Part shown: in pieces, positions 26,206-34,330 of the stretch
How the letters are laid out: each line of letters opens with the position of its first letter
Numbering within the stretch: position 1 is the first letter of the stretch
Source: Candidatus Gallacutalibacter pullicola
GTDB lineage: Bacteria > Bacillota > Clostridia > Oscillospirales > Acutalibacteraceae
NCBI GenBank assembly: GCA_018712265.1
Contig: DVHF01000033.1
Span: 1 to 53,738, forward strand
DNA length: 53,738 bases
Direction of reading: 5' to 3'
The notes under the pieces: model-generated
Database searches by the model: none
Seen by the model: only the letters and a program-made list of their open reading frames with translations
Told to the model about the DNA's origin: nothing
Made by a program: the position numbers and the translations under genes

Positions 26206-27354
26206 TTACATTAAACCAAAGATGGAACCGAACGACAGGATGATGCCGCCCGCCACCACGGAACCGATCTGTCCGGCAACGTTCGCGCCGACAGCGTGCA
26301 TCAGCAGGTGGTTCTGGTTGTCCTCCTTGAGGGCCATCTTCTGGATCACGCGCGCGGACATCGGGAACGCGGAGATACCGGCGCCGCCGACCATCGGGTT
26401 GATCTTGCGATCCTTCGGCAGGAAGATGTTGAGCAGCTTGGCAAACAGCACGCCGCCGATGGTATCGAACACGAAAGCAAACAGGCCGAGCGCCATAACG
26501 CCGAGCGTACCGAGGCTCAGGAACTGATCAGCACGCATCTGGAACGCGATGGTGATGCCGAGGAAAATGGTAATGAGGTTTGCGAGCGGGCCCTGGGCCG
26601 TCTGGCTGAGGGTTTCCAGCTTGCCGCTCTCACGGATGAGGTTGCCGAACATCAGGAAGCCGACAAGCGCGGAGGACGACGGCGCAATCAGGCCGGCAAT
26701 CAGGGTAACAATAATCGGGAACAGGATCTTGGTGGTCCTGGAAACAGAAGAGGGATTGTAGGGCATATGGATCATACGCTCTTTTTTGGTGGTAACGAGC
26801 CGGATCGCCATCGGCTGAATAATCGGCACGAGGGCCATGTAGGAATACGCAGCCACGGCGATAGCGCCCATGTACTGGCTGTTCATCGTCTGGGAAACAA
26901 GGATGGAGGTCGGACCGTCAGCGGCGCCGATTACGCCGATGCTCATGGCGTCAGCAAGCGGGAACCCGAGCAGGACCGCAAGGCATACCGTCATGAAAAT
27001 GCCGAACTGTGCCGCGCCGCCAAAGAGGAGCATCCTCGGATTGCTCAGCAGCGGGCCGAAATCGATCATCGCGCCGATTCCCACAAACAGCAGCAGCGGG
27101 AACGCCTCCGATGCTTCGATGCCTACTTCAAACAGCCACTTTACGATACCTGTGGTGTTTTCGTCGCCGATAACGCCCGGCAGCGGCAGGTTAACAAGGA
27201 TTGCGCCGAAGCCCATGGGAAGAAGCAGGGTAGGCTCAAAATCCTTCTTAATGGCCAGCCAGATCAGCAGGCCGCCAATCACCCACATCGCAAGCATTTT
27301 GGGATTCTGCACAATGTACATTACCCCGTCGGTCAAGAAGCTTAATTCGTTCAA
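26206..27354 (-). CDS. Na+-translocating decarboxylase beta subunit
   Basis: The product is a polytopic membrane protein that couples decarboxylation of a biotin-bound carboxyl group (from oxaloacetate, methylmalonyl-CoA or glutaryl/glutaconyl-CoA) to Na+ export. Family landmarks are FVGIGAMIDFGPLL, GAADGPTSILVS and GGAGISAFPMSARV. The start is uncertain. I chose TTG at 27354, giving 382 residues starting (M)NELSFLTDG, because AAAGGAG lies upstream; a GTG at 27396 would add 14 residues spanning that site. No alpha subunit or biotin carrier lies nearby, so the substrate cannot be assigned. Confidence 0.9.
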   Translation of the reverse strand: MNELSFLTDGVMYIVQNPKMLAMWVIGGLLIWLAIKKDFEPTLLLPMGFGAILVNLPLPGVIGDENTTGIVKWLFEVGIEASEAFPLLLFVGIGAMIDFGPLLSNPRMLLFGGAAQFGIFMTVCLAVLLGFPLADAMSIGVIGAADGPTSILVSQTMNSQYMGAIAVAAYSYMALVPIIQPMAIRLVTTKKERMIHMPYNPSSVSRTTKILFPIIVTLIAGLIAPSSSALVGFLMFGNLIRESGKLETLSQTAQGPLANLITIFLGITIAFQMRADQFLSLGTLGVMALGLFAFVFDTIGGVLFAKLLNIFLPKDRKINPMVGGAGISAFPMSARVIQKMALKEDNQNHLLMHAVGANVAGQIGSVVAGGIILSFGSIFGLM

Positions 27355-27443
27355 CAGGTTTGACTCTCCTTTGTCTTTGAATTGTGTGCTCTGCACACTC
27401 CTTTTTCTATCCAGACACTCCTCAAAAGATCCGGACTTCTTCC

Positions 27444-27472
27444 ATTATATAGGTATGTGAACAGATTTTCAA
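27444..27472 (-). promoter_or_regulatory. Promoter of the decarboxylase-proS unit
   Basis: On the minus strand TTGAAA (27467-27472) and TATAAT (27444-27449) are 17 bases apart. Confidence 0.78.
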
Positions 27473-27491
27473 CAAATTTTGAAAATTTTAC

Positions 27492-27531
27492 AAAAAAATC
27501 CGCCGCATCCCTTCAAAAGCGGATGCGGCGG
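27492..27531 (-). terminator. Terminator of acpP
   Basis: An 11-bp stem (27500-27510 with 27521-27531) is followed on the minus strand by seven T. It lies 20 bases after the acpP stop and separates it from the decarboxylase promoter. Confidence 0.9.
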
Positions 27532-27550
27532 CAGAAATGCAGTCTGAAAA

Positions 27551-27778
27551 TCAGCTGTTGTTCTCGATATAGGAGACAAGCTCTCCAACGGTTTTAATGT
27601 TCTCGACTTCCCCGTCCGGGATTTCGATCTCGAACTCATCCTCAATGGACATCAGAAGATCGACGACGTCGAGGGAATCCGCGCCCAGATCCTCAGTGAT
27701 GGAAGTATCGGGGGTGATGGTGTCTTCTTCCACATCAAACTGCTCGCTCAGGATCGCTTTAACCTTCTCTAAAACCAT
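27551..27778 (-). CDS. acpP: Acyl carrier protein
   Basis: AcpP carries growing acyl chains in fatty acid synthesis on a 4'-phosphopantetheine attached to Ser35 in DLGADSLDVVD. The 75-residue acidic sequence starts MVLEKVKAILSEQFDVEED, of normal family length. The ATG at 27778 follows AGGAGGAACGAAAGA. It is a single gene with its own promoter and terminator, apart from fab genes. Confidence 0.96.
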   Translation of the reverse strand: MVLEKVKAILSEQFDVEEDTITPDTSITEDLGADSLDVVDLLMSIEDEFEIEIPDGEVENIKTVGELVSYIENNS

Positions 27779-27891
27779 TCTTTCGTTCCTCCTCTTATAA
27801 AAATTTTCAGGATTGGCAGGATAAAATCCGAAGGCCGCGCACCCTTCCGGTAGACAAACGCAGACCAGTGTGCTACAATGCCCTTGCACCC

Positions 27892-27920
27892 ATATTATTA
27901 GCAATTCCTGACTTTGTCAA
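27892..27920 (-). promoter_or_regulatory. Promoter of acpP
   Basis: On the minus strand a perfect TTGACA (27915-27920) lies 17 bases before TAATAT (27892-27897), leaving a leader of about 105 bases. Confidence 0.78.
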
Positions 27921-27980
27921 TATTCAAATCAGAAAATTTTTAATTTTTTCTAATTTTTAACAAAGGATGAGAAGAAAAAA

Positions 27981-28847
27981 ATGCAAAATTCCAGTTTTTT
28001 GGTGATTGGACATCCCATCGGGCACACTATGTCGCCGTTTATTCACCAGCGGCTTTTCTCCCTGCGCGGCAAAACAGCCGAATATGGCGTGAAAGATATT
28101 CCCATTATGGACGCGGAGGCTTTCGCACAGCTGCGTCCGCTGCGCGGCTTTAATGTGACGATCCCTCACAAAACCACGGTGATCCCGTTTTTGGACAGGC
28201 TCGACCGTAAAGCGGAGGTTTTCGGCTCCGTCAATACCGTATCGAACGACGGCGGCGTCCTCACCGGCTACACCACCGACGGCATCGGTTTCCTGCACGC
28301 CATCGAGGCGGAGGGCGCTTCCGTGTCGGGGAAAGTCCTGATGCTGGGCAGCGGCGGAGCGGCCCGCGTGGTCGCCTACGAGACGGCGCTTGCCGGCGGC
28401 GAGCTTACGATTGCCGCGCGTTCCCCGGAAAAGGCGGAGCTGCTCGCGCGCGATGTGCGGGACGCCGTTCCCGGGAGCCGGATCCGCTGCCTGCCGCTCT
28501 CCGATCTGGAGACGCAGCGCGAAGAATACGATCTGGCGGTCAATACGACGCCTGTGGGGATGTATCCCAAAACGGGGGTATCCGTTATCCCGAAGGAGGT
28601 CATTTCGCGCTGCTCCGCCGTATTCGACGCCGTCTACAATCCCGACCAGACGGAGTTTATCCGCCTGGCGGAAAAGTGCGGGAAAACGGCGGTGCGCGGC
28701 ATGGCGATGCTCGTCTGGCAGGCCGCCGCGGCCCATACCATCTGGGACGGCTCCACGTACACGGCGGAGGAAATCGACACTATCTGCCGGGATGCTGTAG
28801 CCGACATGGAGCGCAGCTTCTATGCCAAAAAGGAGGGCGAGGAATGA
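27981..28847 (+). CDS. aroE: Shikimate dehydrogenase
   Basis: AroE reduces 3-dehydroshikimate to shikimate with NADPH, step 4 of the chorismate route that feeds the trp operon. The 288 residues have the substrate motif GHPIGHTMSP, the catalytic lysine region GFNVTIPHKT, NTVSN, the nucleotide loop LGSGGAARVV and NTTPVGM. The start at 27981 has AAAGGATG 11 bases upstream. It overlaps aroK by ATGA. Confidence 0.95.
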   Translation: MQNSSFLVIGHPIGHTMSPFIHQRLFSLRGKTAEYGVKDIPIMDAEAFAQLRPLRGFNVTIPHKTTVIPFLDRLDRKAEVFGSVNTVSNDGGVLTGYTTDGIGFLHAIEAEGASVSGKVLMLGSGGAARVVAYETALAGGELTIAARSPEKAELLARDVRDAVPGSRIRCLPLSDLETQREEYDLAVNTTPVGMYPKTGVSVIPKEVISRCSAVFDAVYNPDQTEFIRLAEKCGKTAVRGMAMLVWQAAAAHTIWDGSTYTAEEIDTICRDAVADMERSFYAKKEGEE

Positions 28848-29377
28848 TGGCCCCCCGAAAAAACATCGTGCTGTGCGGCTTCATGGGCAGCGGCAAATCG
28901 ACGGTCGGGAAACTGCTCAGCCGCCGCCTGAATATGGAATTTATCGATATGGACGACTATATCGAACAGCAGCAGGGCATGGAGATCCGCGAGATCTTCG
29001 CGTCGATGGGCGAGGCCGCATTCCGCCGGATGGAGACGGAGGCGGCCGAGGAGTTGTCCGCCACAGGAGGACACGTCATTGCGGCAGGCGGCGGGACGCT
29101 CCTTTCCACACAAAACGTGGAAATTTTGCGGCGAAACGGCATCATCGTCCTGCTGGACGCGCCGCTCGACGCCTTACAGCAGCGGCTGAAGCGGGACCGT
29201 ACCCGTCCCCTGCTGCAAAAGCCCGACCGCGAAAAGGTGATCCGGGAGCTGCACGCCCAGCGGATGCCCCTCTACCGCGCGGCATGTACGCTCTCTGTCA
29301 ATGCCGGACAGCCGCCCGCACAGGTCGCGGAGGACATCGCCGCCGCTGTCGCAGACAATATCCAGGCGCAGGCCTGA
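28844..29377 (+). CDS. aroK: Shikimate kinase
   Basis: AroK phosphorylates shikimate with ATP, the step after AroE. The 177-residue P-loop kinase has GFMGSGKSTVG, the shikimate-binding DMDDYIE and GGGT motifs (AAGGGTLLS) and a lid region RDRTRPLLQ. ATG at 28844 overlaps the aroE TGA; a second ATG at 28847 is possible. AGGAGG lies just upstream. The overlap implies coupled synthesis of two consecutive enzymes. Confidence 0.95.
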   Translation: MMAPRKNIVLCGFMGSGKSTVGKLLSRRLNMEFIDMDDYIEQQQGMEIREIFASMGEAAFRRMETEAAEELSATGGHVIAAGGGTLLSTQNVEILRRNGIIVLLDAPLDALQQRLKRDRTRPLLQKPDREKVIRELHAQRMPLYRAACTLSVNAGQPPAQVAEDIAAAVADNIQAQA

Positions 29378-29423
29378 CGCACCCATCCGTTTCATCAAAA
29401 GCATTTTCGATACAGGAGGCCCC

Positions 29424-30239
29424 ATGACAACACCACTGCTTGACTGCCACAGCCACAGCGCCTTTTCTCCCGACGGCCGCGACGCTGTGAACGAAATGTG
29501 CGCCCGCGCCATCGATTTGGGAATAACCGTATATGGCCTGAGCGATCACTGTGAGATCGACCGCTTTCAGGAGCAGGGCTATCAGGATCGGCTTACACAT
29601 TCCTGGAACGCCATGCTGGAACAGAAAACGAAGCTTTTCGGCCGGGGGATCACCCTGCTGGCCGGCGTAGAGATCGGGCAGGCGCTCACAGATTTCCCGC
29701 TCGCACAGGAGATTTCCGCACGCACGCCGGATTTTGTCCTGTATTCGCTCCACCGCACGCGCGGCATCGACGATTTCTATCTTCTTGACTTTGAACACGA
29801 ATACGCCTCTCCCGCGAGCCGGAAGGCGCTTCTGGATACCTACTACACAGAACTGCTGGAAATGGCGCAAACGGGCGATTACGACATCCTCGCGCACCTC
29901 TCCTATCCCCTGCGGTATATCTCGCATCTGGGGATTACGCTGGAAGCCCAGGCGGATCTGCTCGACGAGATCCTCCGCACGCTGGCACAGCGCGGAAAGG
30001 CTCTGGAAATCAACACTTCCGGACTGCGTCAGGAAGGCGGGTTCACCATGCCGGATTTCGATACCGTGAAGCGGTTCCGGGAGCTGGGCGGGGAACTGCT
30101 CTCCATCGGCTCGGACGCGCACACCGTCCCGCATCTTGGGATCGGTCTGAAAACCGCGCACCAGATGGCAAAGCAGGCGGGGTTCCGATATCTCACCTAC
30201 TTCGAGGGCCGCACCCCGAAGCACCTGCCCATACCATAA
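29424..30239 (+). CDS. PHP-domain phosphatase, HisK/HisJ-like (histidinol phosphatase)
   Basis: The 271-residue PHP protein has metal ligands in DCHSHSAFSPDG and GLSDHCEID, a GVEIG motif, HLSYPLRY and SDAHTVPHLG near the end. This matches PHP-type histidinol-phosphate phosphatases, which perform the penultimate step of histidine synthesis. No other his gene is near, so a different phosphoester substrate remains possible. The ATG at 29424 follows ACAGGAGGCCCC. It sits 46 bases behind aroK and may share its transcript. Confidence 0.85.
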   Translation: MTTPLLDCHSHSAFSPDGRDAVNEMCARAIDLGITVYGLSDHCEIDRFQEQGYQDRLTHSWNAMLEQKTKLFGRGITLLAGVEIGQALTDFPLAQEISARTPDFVLYSLHRTRGIDDFYLLDFEHEYASPASRKALLDTYYTELLEMAQTGDYDILAHLSYPLRYISHLGITLEAQADLLDEILRTLAQRGKALEINTSGLRQEGGFTMPDFDTVKRFRELGGELLSIGSDAHTVPHLGIGLKTAHQMAKQAGFRYLTYFEGRTPKHLPIP

Positions 30240-30283
30240 AAAAACCGGATGCTCTGTTTTTACACAGGTGCATCCGGTTTTTT
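30238..30283. terminator. Bidirectional terminator at 30.2 kb
   Basis: A 12-bp stem AAAACCGGATGC (30241-30252) pairs with 30270-30281 and is flanked by A and T runs on the two sides. It serves the convergent PHP phosphatase and methyltransferase genes. Confidence 0.88.
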
Positions 30284-30302
30284 AAGTGAAGAATAATCAA
30301 GC

Positions 30303-31145
30303 TTAGCCTGTCTTGCGGGAAACAGCCAGAAGATGCGTCGACATACCGCTGATGTCCTCGCGCAGATCCAACAGCCTGACTGTTTTCATCAAAGCCTCTC
30401 TTGATACGGGATCTTTCCATAGAGTATCAATATCCGGCGCAATCCATGCGCCCCCTACAACGCCATGCACTTTAGTATCATAAAAACCGCTAAGCTCCAA
30501 TTCTGCTTTCAACTCCGATGCGCTGTGAAAATGGGAACGGCCTATTCCCCGATAGCTCCCAGATTCCGGACGGATATGCTCCCCATCTGACAATTCCCTT
30601 TCCACCATCTTGATAAAAGGCTCTTCTTCCAAAAGGCGGTTTTTCGTCCCAAAAACCGAGATCGCCCACAAAAGCGTAGCGTAAGGGGTGATAGCCGCAG
30701 AGAATAAAAGCCCGCCTCTTTTCAACAGTCTGAAGCTTTCCCGAATTGCCAGAAGCCGCTCCTCTTTTTCTACAATATGATACAGCGGTCCCATCAGCAG
30801 CACTGCATCCGCACTCTCTGATGGACGGGAAACTGCACGTGCATCGCAGATCTCCGCCGCCGCAAGGTTGGTTCCCGGATACTCGTCAGCCAATTCCCGC
30901 GACATACTGATATTGGTTTCAGAAAGATCGAATAAATGCACCGCATATCCGAGAGAAGCAAGCCACCATGAATATTCCCCGTAGCCTCCGCCGATATCGT
31001 ATATCACCGCAGGCGGCTTGGGAAGATACTGCATGAGCAGTTCCTTGGTTCGCTCAAATTCTATCAGTCCCAAATCCGTTCTGAGCCTGCCGCGTTCCGC
31101 GCCGTTGTTGTAACCGTCAAGGACAGCTTTATCGATAGACTTCAT
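30303..31145 (-). CDS. Class I SAM-dependent methyltransferase
   Basis: The 280-residue protein has the SAM-binding motif I VIYDIGGGYGEYSWWLA (about 48-63), the acidic motif II HLFDLSE and motif III-like DAVLLMGPLYH. The C-terminal half has no recognised substrate domain, so the methyl acceptor (small molecule, lipid or tRNA) is unknown. The ATG at 31145 is preferred to GTG at 31148 by spacing from GGGAGG. It appears to be a single gene. Confidence 0.88.
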   Translation of the reverse strand: MKSIDKAVLDGYNNGAERGRLRTDLGLIEFERTKELLMQYLPKPPAVIYDIGGGYGEYSWWLASLGYAVHLFDLSETNISMSRELADEYPGTNLAAAEICDARAVSRPSESADAVLLMGPLYHIVEKEERLLAIRESFRLLKRGGLLFSAAITPYATLLWAISVFGTKNRLLEEEPFIKMVERELSDGEHIRPESGSYRGIGRSHFHSASELKAELELSGFYDTKVHGVVGGAWIAPDIDTLWKDPVSREALMKTVRLLDLREDISGMSTHLLAVSRKTG

Positions 31146-31172
31146 CACTGCATCCTCCCTTTTATCCGTCTC

Positions 31173-31395
31173 GGTGAGCAGCAGGCTGAGCCTGCACCCA
31201 GATCGCGCACGCTCTCTCCGATCGCCCGGCTGGGTGATCGATTGAGCTGAGATGCCCGCGTTTATAATACTCTACTGGTATTATACCATATCCCCGACCA
31301 GCTTTACCACCGCCACAGAATATTTTTGTTGTCAGAGTTTCGGCGACCAGAGGGAGCGTGACGCGGTCTACGTCAAAGCTTAGCTTGGTTCCCGC
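31173..31395 (+). repeat. Family C unit followed by family D block
   Basis: The gene-free stretch upstream of the methyltransferase holds a family C unit (31173-31290: GATCGCGCACGC, GCCCGGCTGGGTGA, GATGCCCGCGTTTATAATA, ATTATACCATA) and then a diverged family D block (31297-31395, ending GTCTACGTCAAAGCTTAGCT). Nothing else is visible between 31146 and 31449. Confidence 0.6.
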
Positions 31396-31449
31396 GGAGA
31401 TCGCGATGCGAGACGCGGTCTGTCCGCCGCAGGCGCAGATTTAGCCTTG

Positions 31450-31773
31450 TTAGATTATTATGTATTGGAGGGCTTGTTCCACTATGAAAACGACGGCTAC
31501 GGAACCAACGGCTACGGTGAGCAGTCCTCTGCCCTTATAGGCCAGCAGGAGCGCTGCGGCCAGTCCAAAAACAGCGGATACCATATTCCCCGTCGAATAC
31601 AGAATTTCCGGGAACGTCATGGCCGACAGAACGGCGTACGGCACATACGCTAAAAACGATTTCACAAACCTGTTCGTGATCTTCTTTTTGAAAATCACCA
31701 GAGGCGGCATCCGCGTCAGGTATGTGACGGCCGCCATGATGAAAATACACAGGAAAATCCGCGGATAGTTCAT
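31450..31773 (-). CDS. azlD: Branched-chain amino acid exporter small subunit AzlD
   Basis: AzlD is the small membrane partner of AzlC, together exporting branched-chain amino acids (BrnFE type). The 107-residue protein starts MNYPRIFLCIFIMAAVTYLTR, has the R(M/V)PP-like stretch TRMPPLVIFK and about four hydrophobic segments. The ATG at 31773 overlaps the azlC stop (ATGA). The neighbouring leuAB genes fit a branched-chain amino acid theme. Confidence 0.9.
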   Translation of the reverse strand: MNYPRIFLCIFIMAAVTYLTRMPPLVIFKKKITNRFVKSFLAYVPYAVLSAMTFPEILYSTGNMVSAVFGLAAALLLAYKGRGLLTVAVGSVAVVFIVEQALQYIII

Positions 31774-32486
31774 GCGCCTTCCTCCTCCTCTACCGGATAC
31801 CGCATCGCCGCAAACGCCGAGGCAATCACGGCGCACAGGATGATCACCCAGCCGCTTGAAAGGCTGCTCAGCAGCGGCGTCCACCGGAAGATACAGCTCA
31901 GCAGCGCCGCCGTCACCACCACGACAGCCACGGGCTTCGTTTTCGACATCGGCGGCACGATAATCGCGATAAACATCCCGTAAATTGCGATGCCAAGCGC
32001 GCTGCGCACAGAAAGCGGCAGCAGACCGGCGGCGGTCGCTCCGGCCAGCGTACCCGCGGCCCACCCTACATACGGCGTGAGCAGCAGCCCCGCAAAATAC
32101 CGCGTGTTGATCTCGCCTTTCTGCTGCATGGCTACCGCAAAAATCTCGTCCGTCACCCCAAACGACACGGCGCACCGCTGGAGAACCGTCATCGCGCTGT
32201 CCACCTTTTGCGCAAGGGACAGCGACATCAGCATATACCGGATGTTGATCACAAACGTCGTGACGGCCAGTTCCAGATACATTCCGCCGTTCAGAATGAT
32301 ATCCAGTCCCGCGAACTGTCCGGCAGAGGTCAGGTTCGTCATGGAGATCAGCACCGCCACCCATGCGGGCATACCGCCCGAAACCACCGCCATTCCGAAA
32401 GTGAACGAGACCGATATGTACCCCAAGCAGATCGGCAGACCGTCCTTGATTCCTTTCTGAAATGTCAGATTTTGATTTTCCTGCAT
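31770..32486 (-). CDS. azlC: Branched-chain amino acid exporter large subunit AzlC
   Basis: AzlC is the larger permease subunit. The 238 residues start MQENQNLTFQKGIKDGLPI and contain about six to seven membrane segments, with family patterns GLPICLGYISVSFTFG and TNLTSAGQFAG and the cytosolic FGVTDEIFAV. The ATG at 32486 follows TTGGAGGGATTTC. Immediately upstream is an inverted family A repeat, so the promoter must lie within or beyond the repeat; none was identified. Confidence 0.92.
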   Translation of the reverse strand: MQENQNLTFQKGIKDGLPICLGYISVSFTFGMAVVSGGMPAWVAVLISMTNLTSAGQFAGLDIILNGGMYLELAVTTFVINIRYMLMSLSLAQKVDSAMTVLQRCAVSFGVTDEIFAVAMQQKGEINTRYFAGLLLTPYVGWAAGTLAGATAAGLLPLSVRSALGIAIYGMFIAIIVPPMSKTKPVAVVVVTAALLSCIFRWTPLLSSLSSGWVIILCAVIASAFAAMRYPVEEEEGA

Positions 32487-32522
32487 GAAATCCCTCCAAA
32501 AAACGCAGCGAGGTCCCCCCGT

Positions 32523-32678
32523 GCAAAAACATAAAAGTTTTACTCGATTTTTTTCAAAAAATCGCGGGGCGCGGGGCTGGCCCCGTAAAAAAGGAACGCG
32601 AAGCGTTCCTCCGGAAAAGGTGAGCAAACAGTGGAGGCGAACCATCCGGTGGATGGTTCGCCGGAACGCCTTTGCGGG
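32523..32678 (-). repeat. Family A four-hairpin repeat, copy 4 (at azlC 5' side)
   Basis: Read on the minus strand it has the usual order of hairpins with stems GCGAACCATCC/GGATGGTTCGC, GGAACGC/GCGTTCC, CGGGGCCAGCCCCG and CGATTTTTTGAAAAAAATCG, ending GTAAAACTTTTATGTTTTTGC. It is the exception among the copies, since its tail faces the start of a gene, 36 bases from azlC, rather than a stop. Confidence 0.82.
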
Positions 32679-33015
32679 CCCCCAGGCGGAGCAGTACCGG
32701 ACAGCACGAGCCTCTCTGCTGAAAGCTTCAAACGCGGGCATTTCAGCCCGATCAAACACCCCTGCCCGGCGACCGAAGGGAGCGTACGCGATCTGCCGTG
32801 CAGCCATAGAGAGCTGGCGCGCGATCCGTATGCGGACAGCGTATATATGGCCGGACAGAGCCCAAAAGCCCCTCTGATTCTTCTGGATCTGAATTAGATA
32901 GGGCAGCCGGGAATCTCTCCCTATTCAGGCAAAGGCTTTGCCTGAATTGGAGAGCTTTCTGCGAACCGGAACCATTTTGGCTGGGAGGATGCTGTATGCT
33001 TCTGCCTCACAGGAC
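32679..33015. other. Gene-free spacer with inverted family C fragment
   Basis: Bases 32731-32805 are an inverted family C unit (complement of GCGTACGCTCCC..GCCGGGCAGG..GGGCTGAAATGCCCGCGTT). A hairpin CAGGCAAAGGCTTTGCCTG lies near 32926-32944. No gene or promoter can be supported in the rest. Confidence 0.5.
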
Positions 33016-33191
33016 CGCAAAAGCGTTCAGGCGTTTCATCCACTGGATGGAACGCCTTCTCTGTTTGCTCACCTTTTCCGGTGGAACGCTCCGCGTTCCT
33101 CTTTTGGCTTGTGGGGGCTTCTCGCCCCCACACCCCGTCGCAAGCTTTTGAAAAAGCTTGAGCAAAACTTTTATGTTTTGCTCACCTTTGG
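33016..33191 (+). repeat. Family A four-hairpin repeat, copy 5 (behind leuB)
   Basis: Hairpins are GCGTTTCATCCACTGGATGGAACGC, GGAACGCTCCGCGTTCC, TGTGGGGGCTTCTCGCCCCCACA and CAAGCTTTTGAAAAAGCTTG. The tail AAAACTTTTATGTTTTGCTCACCTTTGG is nearly identical to that overlapping trpA. It ends 8 bases from the leuB stop. Confidence 0.85.
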
Positions 33192-33198
33192 CTTTTTC

Positions 33199-34272
33199 TT
33201 AAATCAGGCCGCACACCAGATCTCCCATCTCCCTGCACCCGACCTTCTTCATTCCATCCGCCGCAATATCCGCTGTCCGCGCGATCTCCAACACCTTTGC
33301 CACAGCGTCCTCAATCGCCTTTGCTGCATCCGGCTCGCCGAGCGAATATTTCAGCATCATCGCCACGGAAAGGATCGTCGCAAGCGGGTTCGCTGTATCT
33401 GTCCCGGCAATATCCGGCGCGGATCCGTGCACCGGCTCATACAGACCGCTCTTGCCGCTGCCGAGGCTCGCAGACGCCAGCATCCCAATCGATCCGCTGA
33501 TCATCGATGCCTCATCGGAAAGGATATCGCCGAAAATATTGGAGGTCACAATCACGTCGAACTGCTTCGGGTTGCGCACAAGCTGCATCGCGCAGTTATC
33601 GACGTACATATAGGTGAGCTCCACATCCGGGTACTCCTCTTTGTGGACGCGCGTGACAGTCTCCCTCCACAGACGGGACGATTCCAGCACGTTCGCCTTA
33701 TCGACGCTGCACACGCGGTTGCTTCTCTTGCGCGCCAGATCGAACGCCACTCGGGCGATGCGCTCGATCTCCGGCACGGTGTACATCTCCGTATCGAAGG
33801 CCGCCGGATGGCCGTTTACTTCCTTTCTGCCGCGCTCGCCGAAATAGATGCCGCCCGTCAGCTCGCGGACAATCATGATGTCCATCGCGCCGCCGATGAT
33901 TTCATCCTTGAGCGGGGACGCCGCGCGCAGCGGCTCAAAAATCACAGCGGGGCGCAGGTTCGCGAACAGTCCGAGCGCGCCGCGGATGCCGAGCAGTCCC
34001 GCTTCGGGACGCTGGTTGCCGGGCAGATTGTCCCACTTGGGTCCGCCCACCGCGCCGAGCAGCGTGGAATCGGCGGCCTTGCACTTGTCGATGGTTTCCT
34101 GCGGGAGCGGCATCCCGGTGGCGTCGATGGCGCATCCGCCGAGAAGCGCCTCGTCATAGCTGACGGCAAAGCCGAATTTCTCCGCCGTCTTATTGAGCAC
34201 CTTTACCGCCTGATCGACGATTTCCGGGCCGATGCCGTCGCCCTTGAGCAGGGTAATTTTATATTCTTTCAT
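33199..34272 (-). CDS. leuB: 3-isopropylmalate dehydrogenase
   Basis: LeuB oxidatively decarboxylates 3-isopropylmalate with NAD+ in leucine synthesis. The 357 residues start [19 protein letters not shown] and contain [24 protein letters not shown], the metal and substrate site [11 protein letters not shown], and [12 protein letters not shown]. It lies 58 bases behind leuA. The isomerase genes leuC and leuD, needed between LeuA and LeuB, are not in this window. Confidence 0.96.
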   Translation of the reverse strand: MKEYKITLLKGDGIGPEIVDQAVKVLNKTAEKFGFAVSYDEALLGGCAIDATGMPLPQETIDKCKAADSTLLGAVGGPKWDNLPGNQRPEAGLLGIRGALGLFANLRPAVIFEPLRAASPLKDEIIGGAMDIMIVRELTGGIYFGERGRKEVNGHPAAFDTEMYTVPEIERIARVAFDLARKRSNRVCSVDKANVLESSRLWRETVTRVHKEEYPDVELTYMYVDNCAMQLVRNPKQFDVIVTSNIFGDILSDEASMISGSIGMLASASLGSGKSGLYEPVHGSAPDIAGTDTANPLATILSVAMMLKYSLGEPDAAKAIEDAVAKVLEIARTADIAADGMKKVGCREMGDLVCGLI

Positions 34273-34330
34273 GGTCAGTCTCCTTTGTGGTTATGGGGTG
34301 GATTTTATGGTGAAAGCGTCCCCGCCCGGC

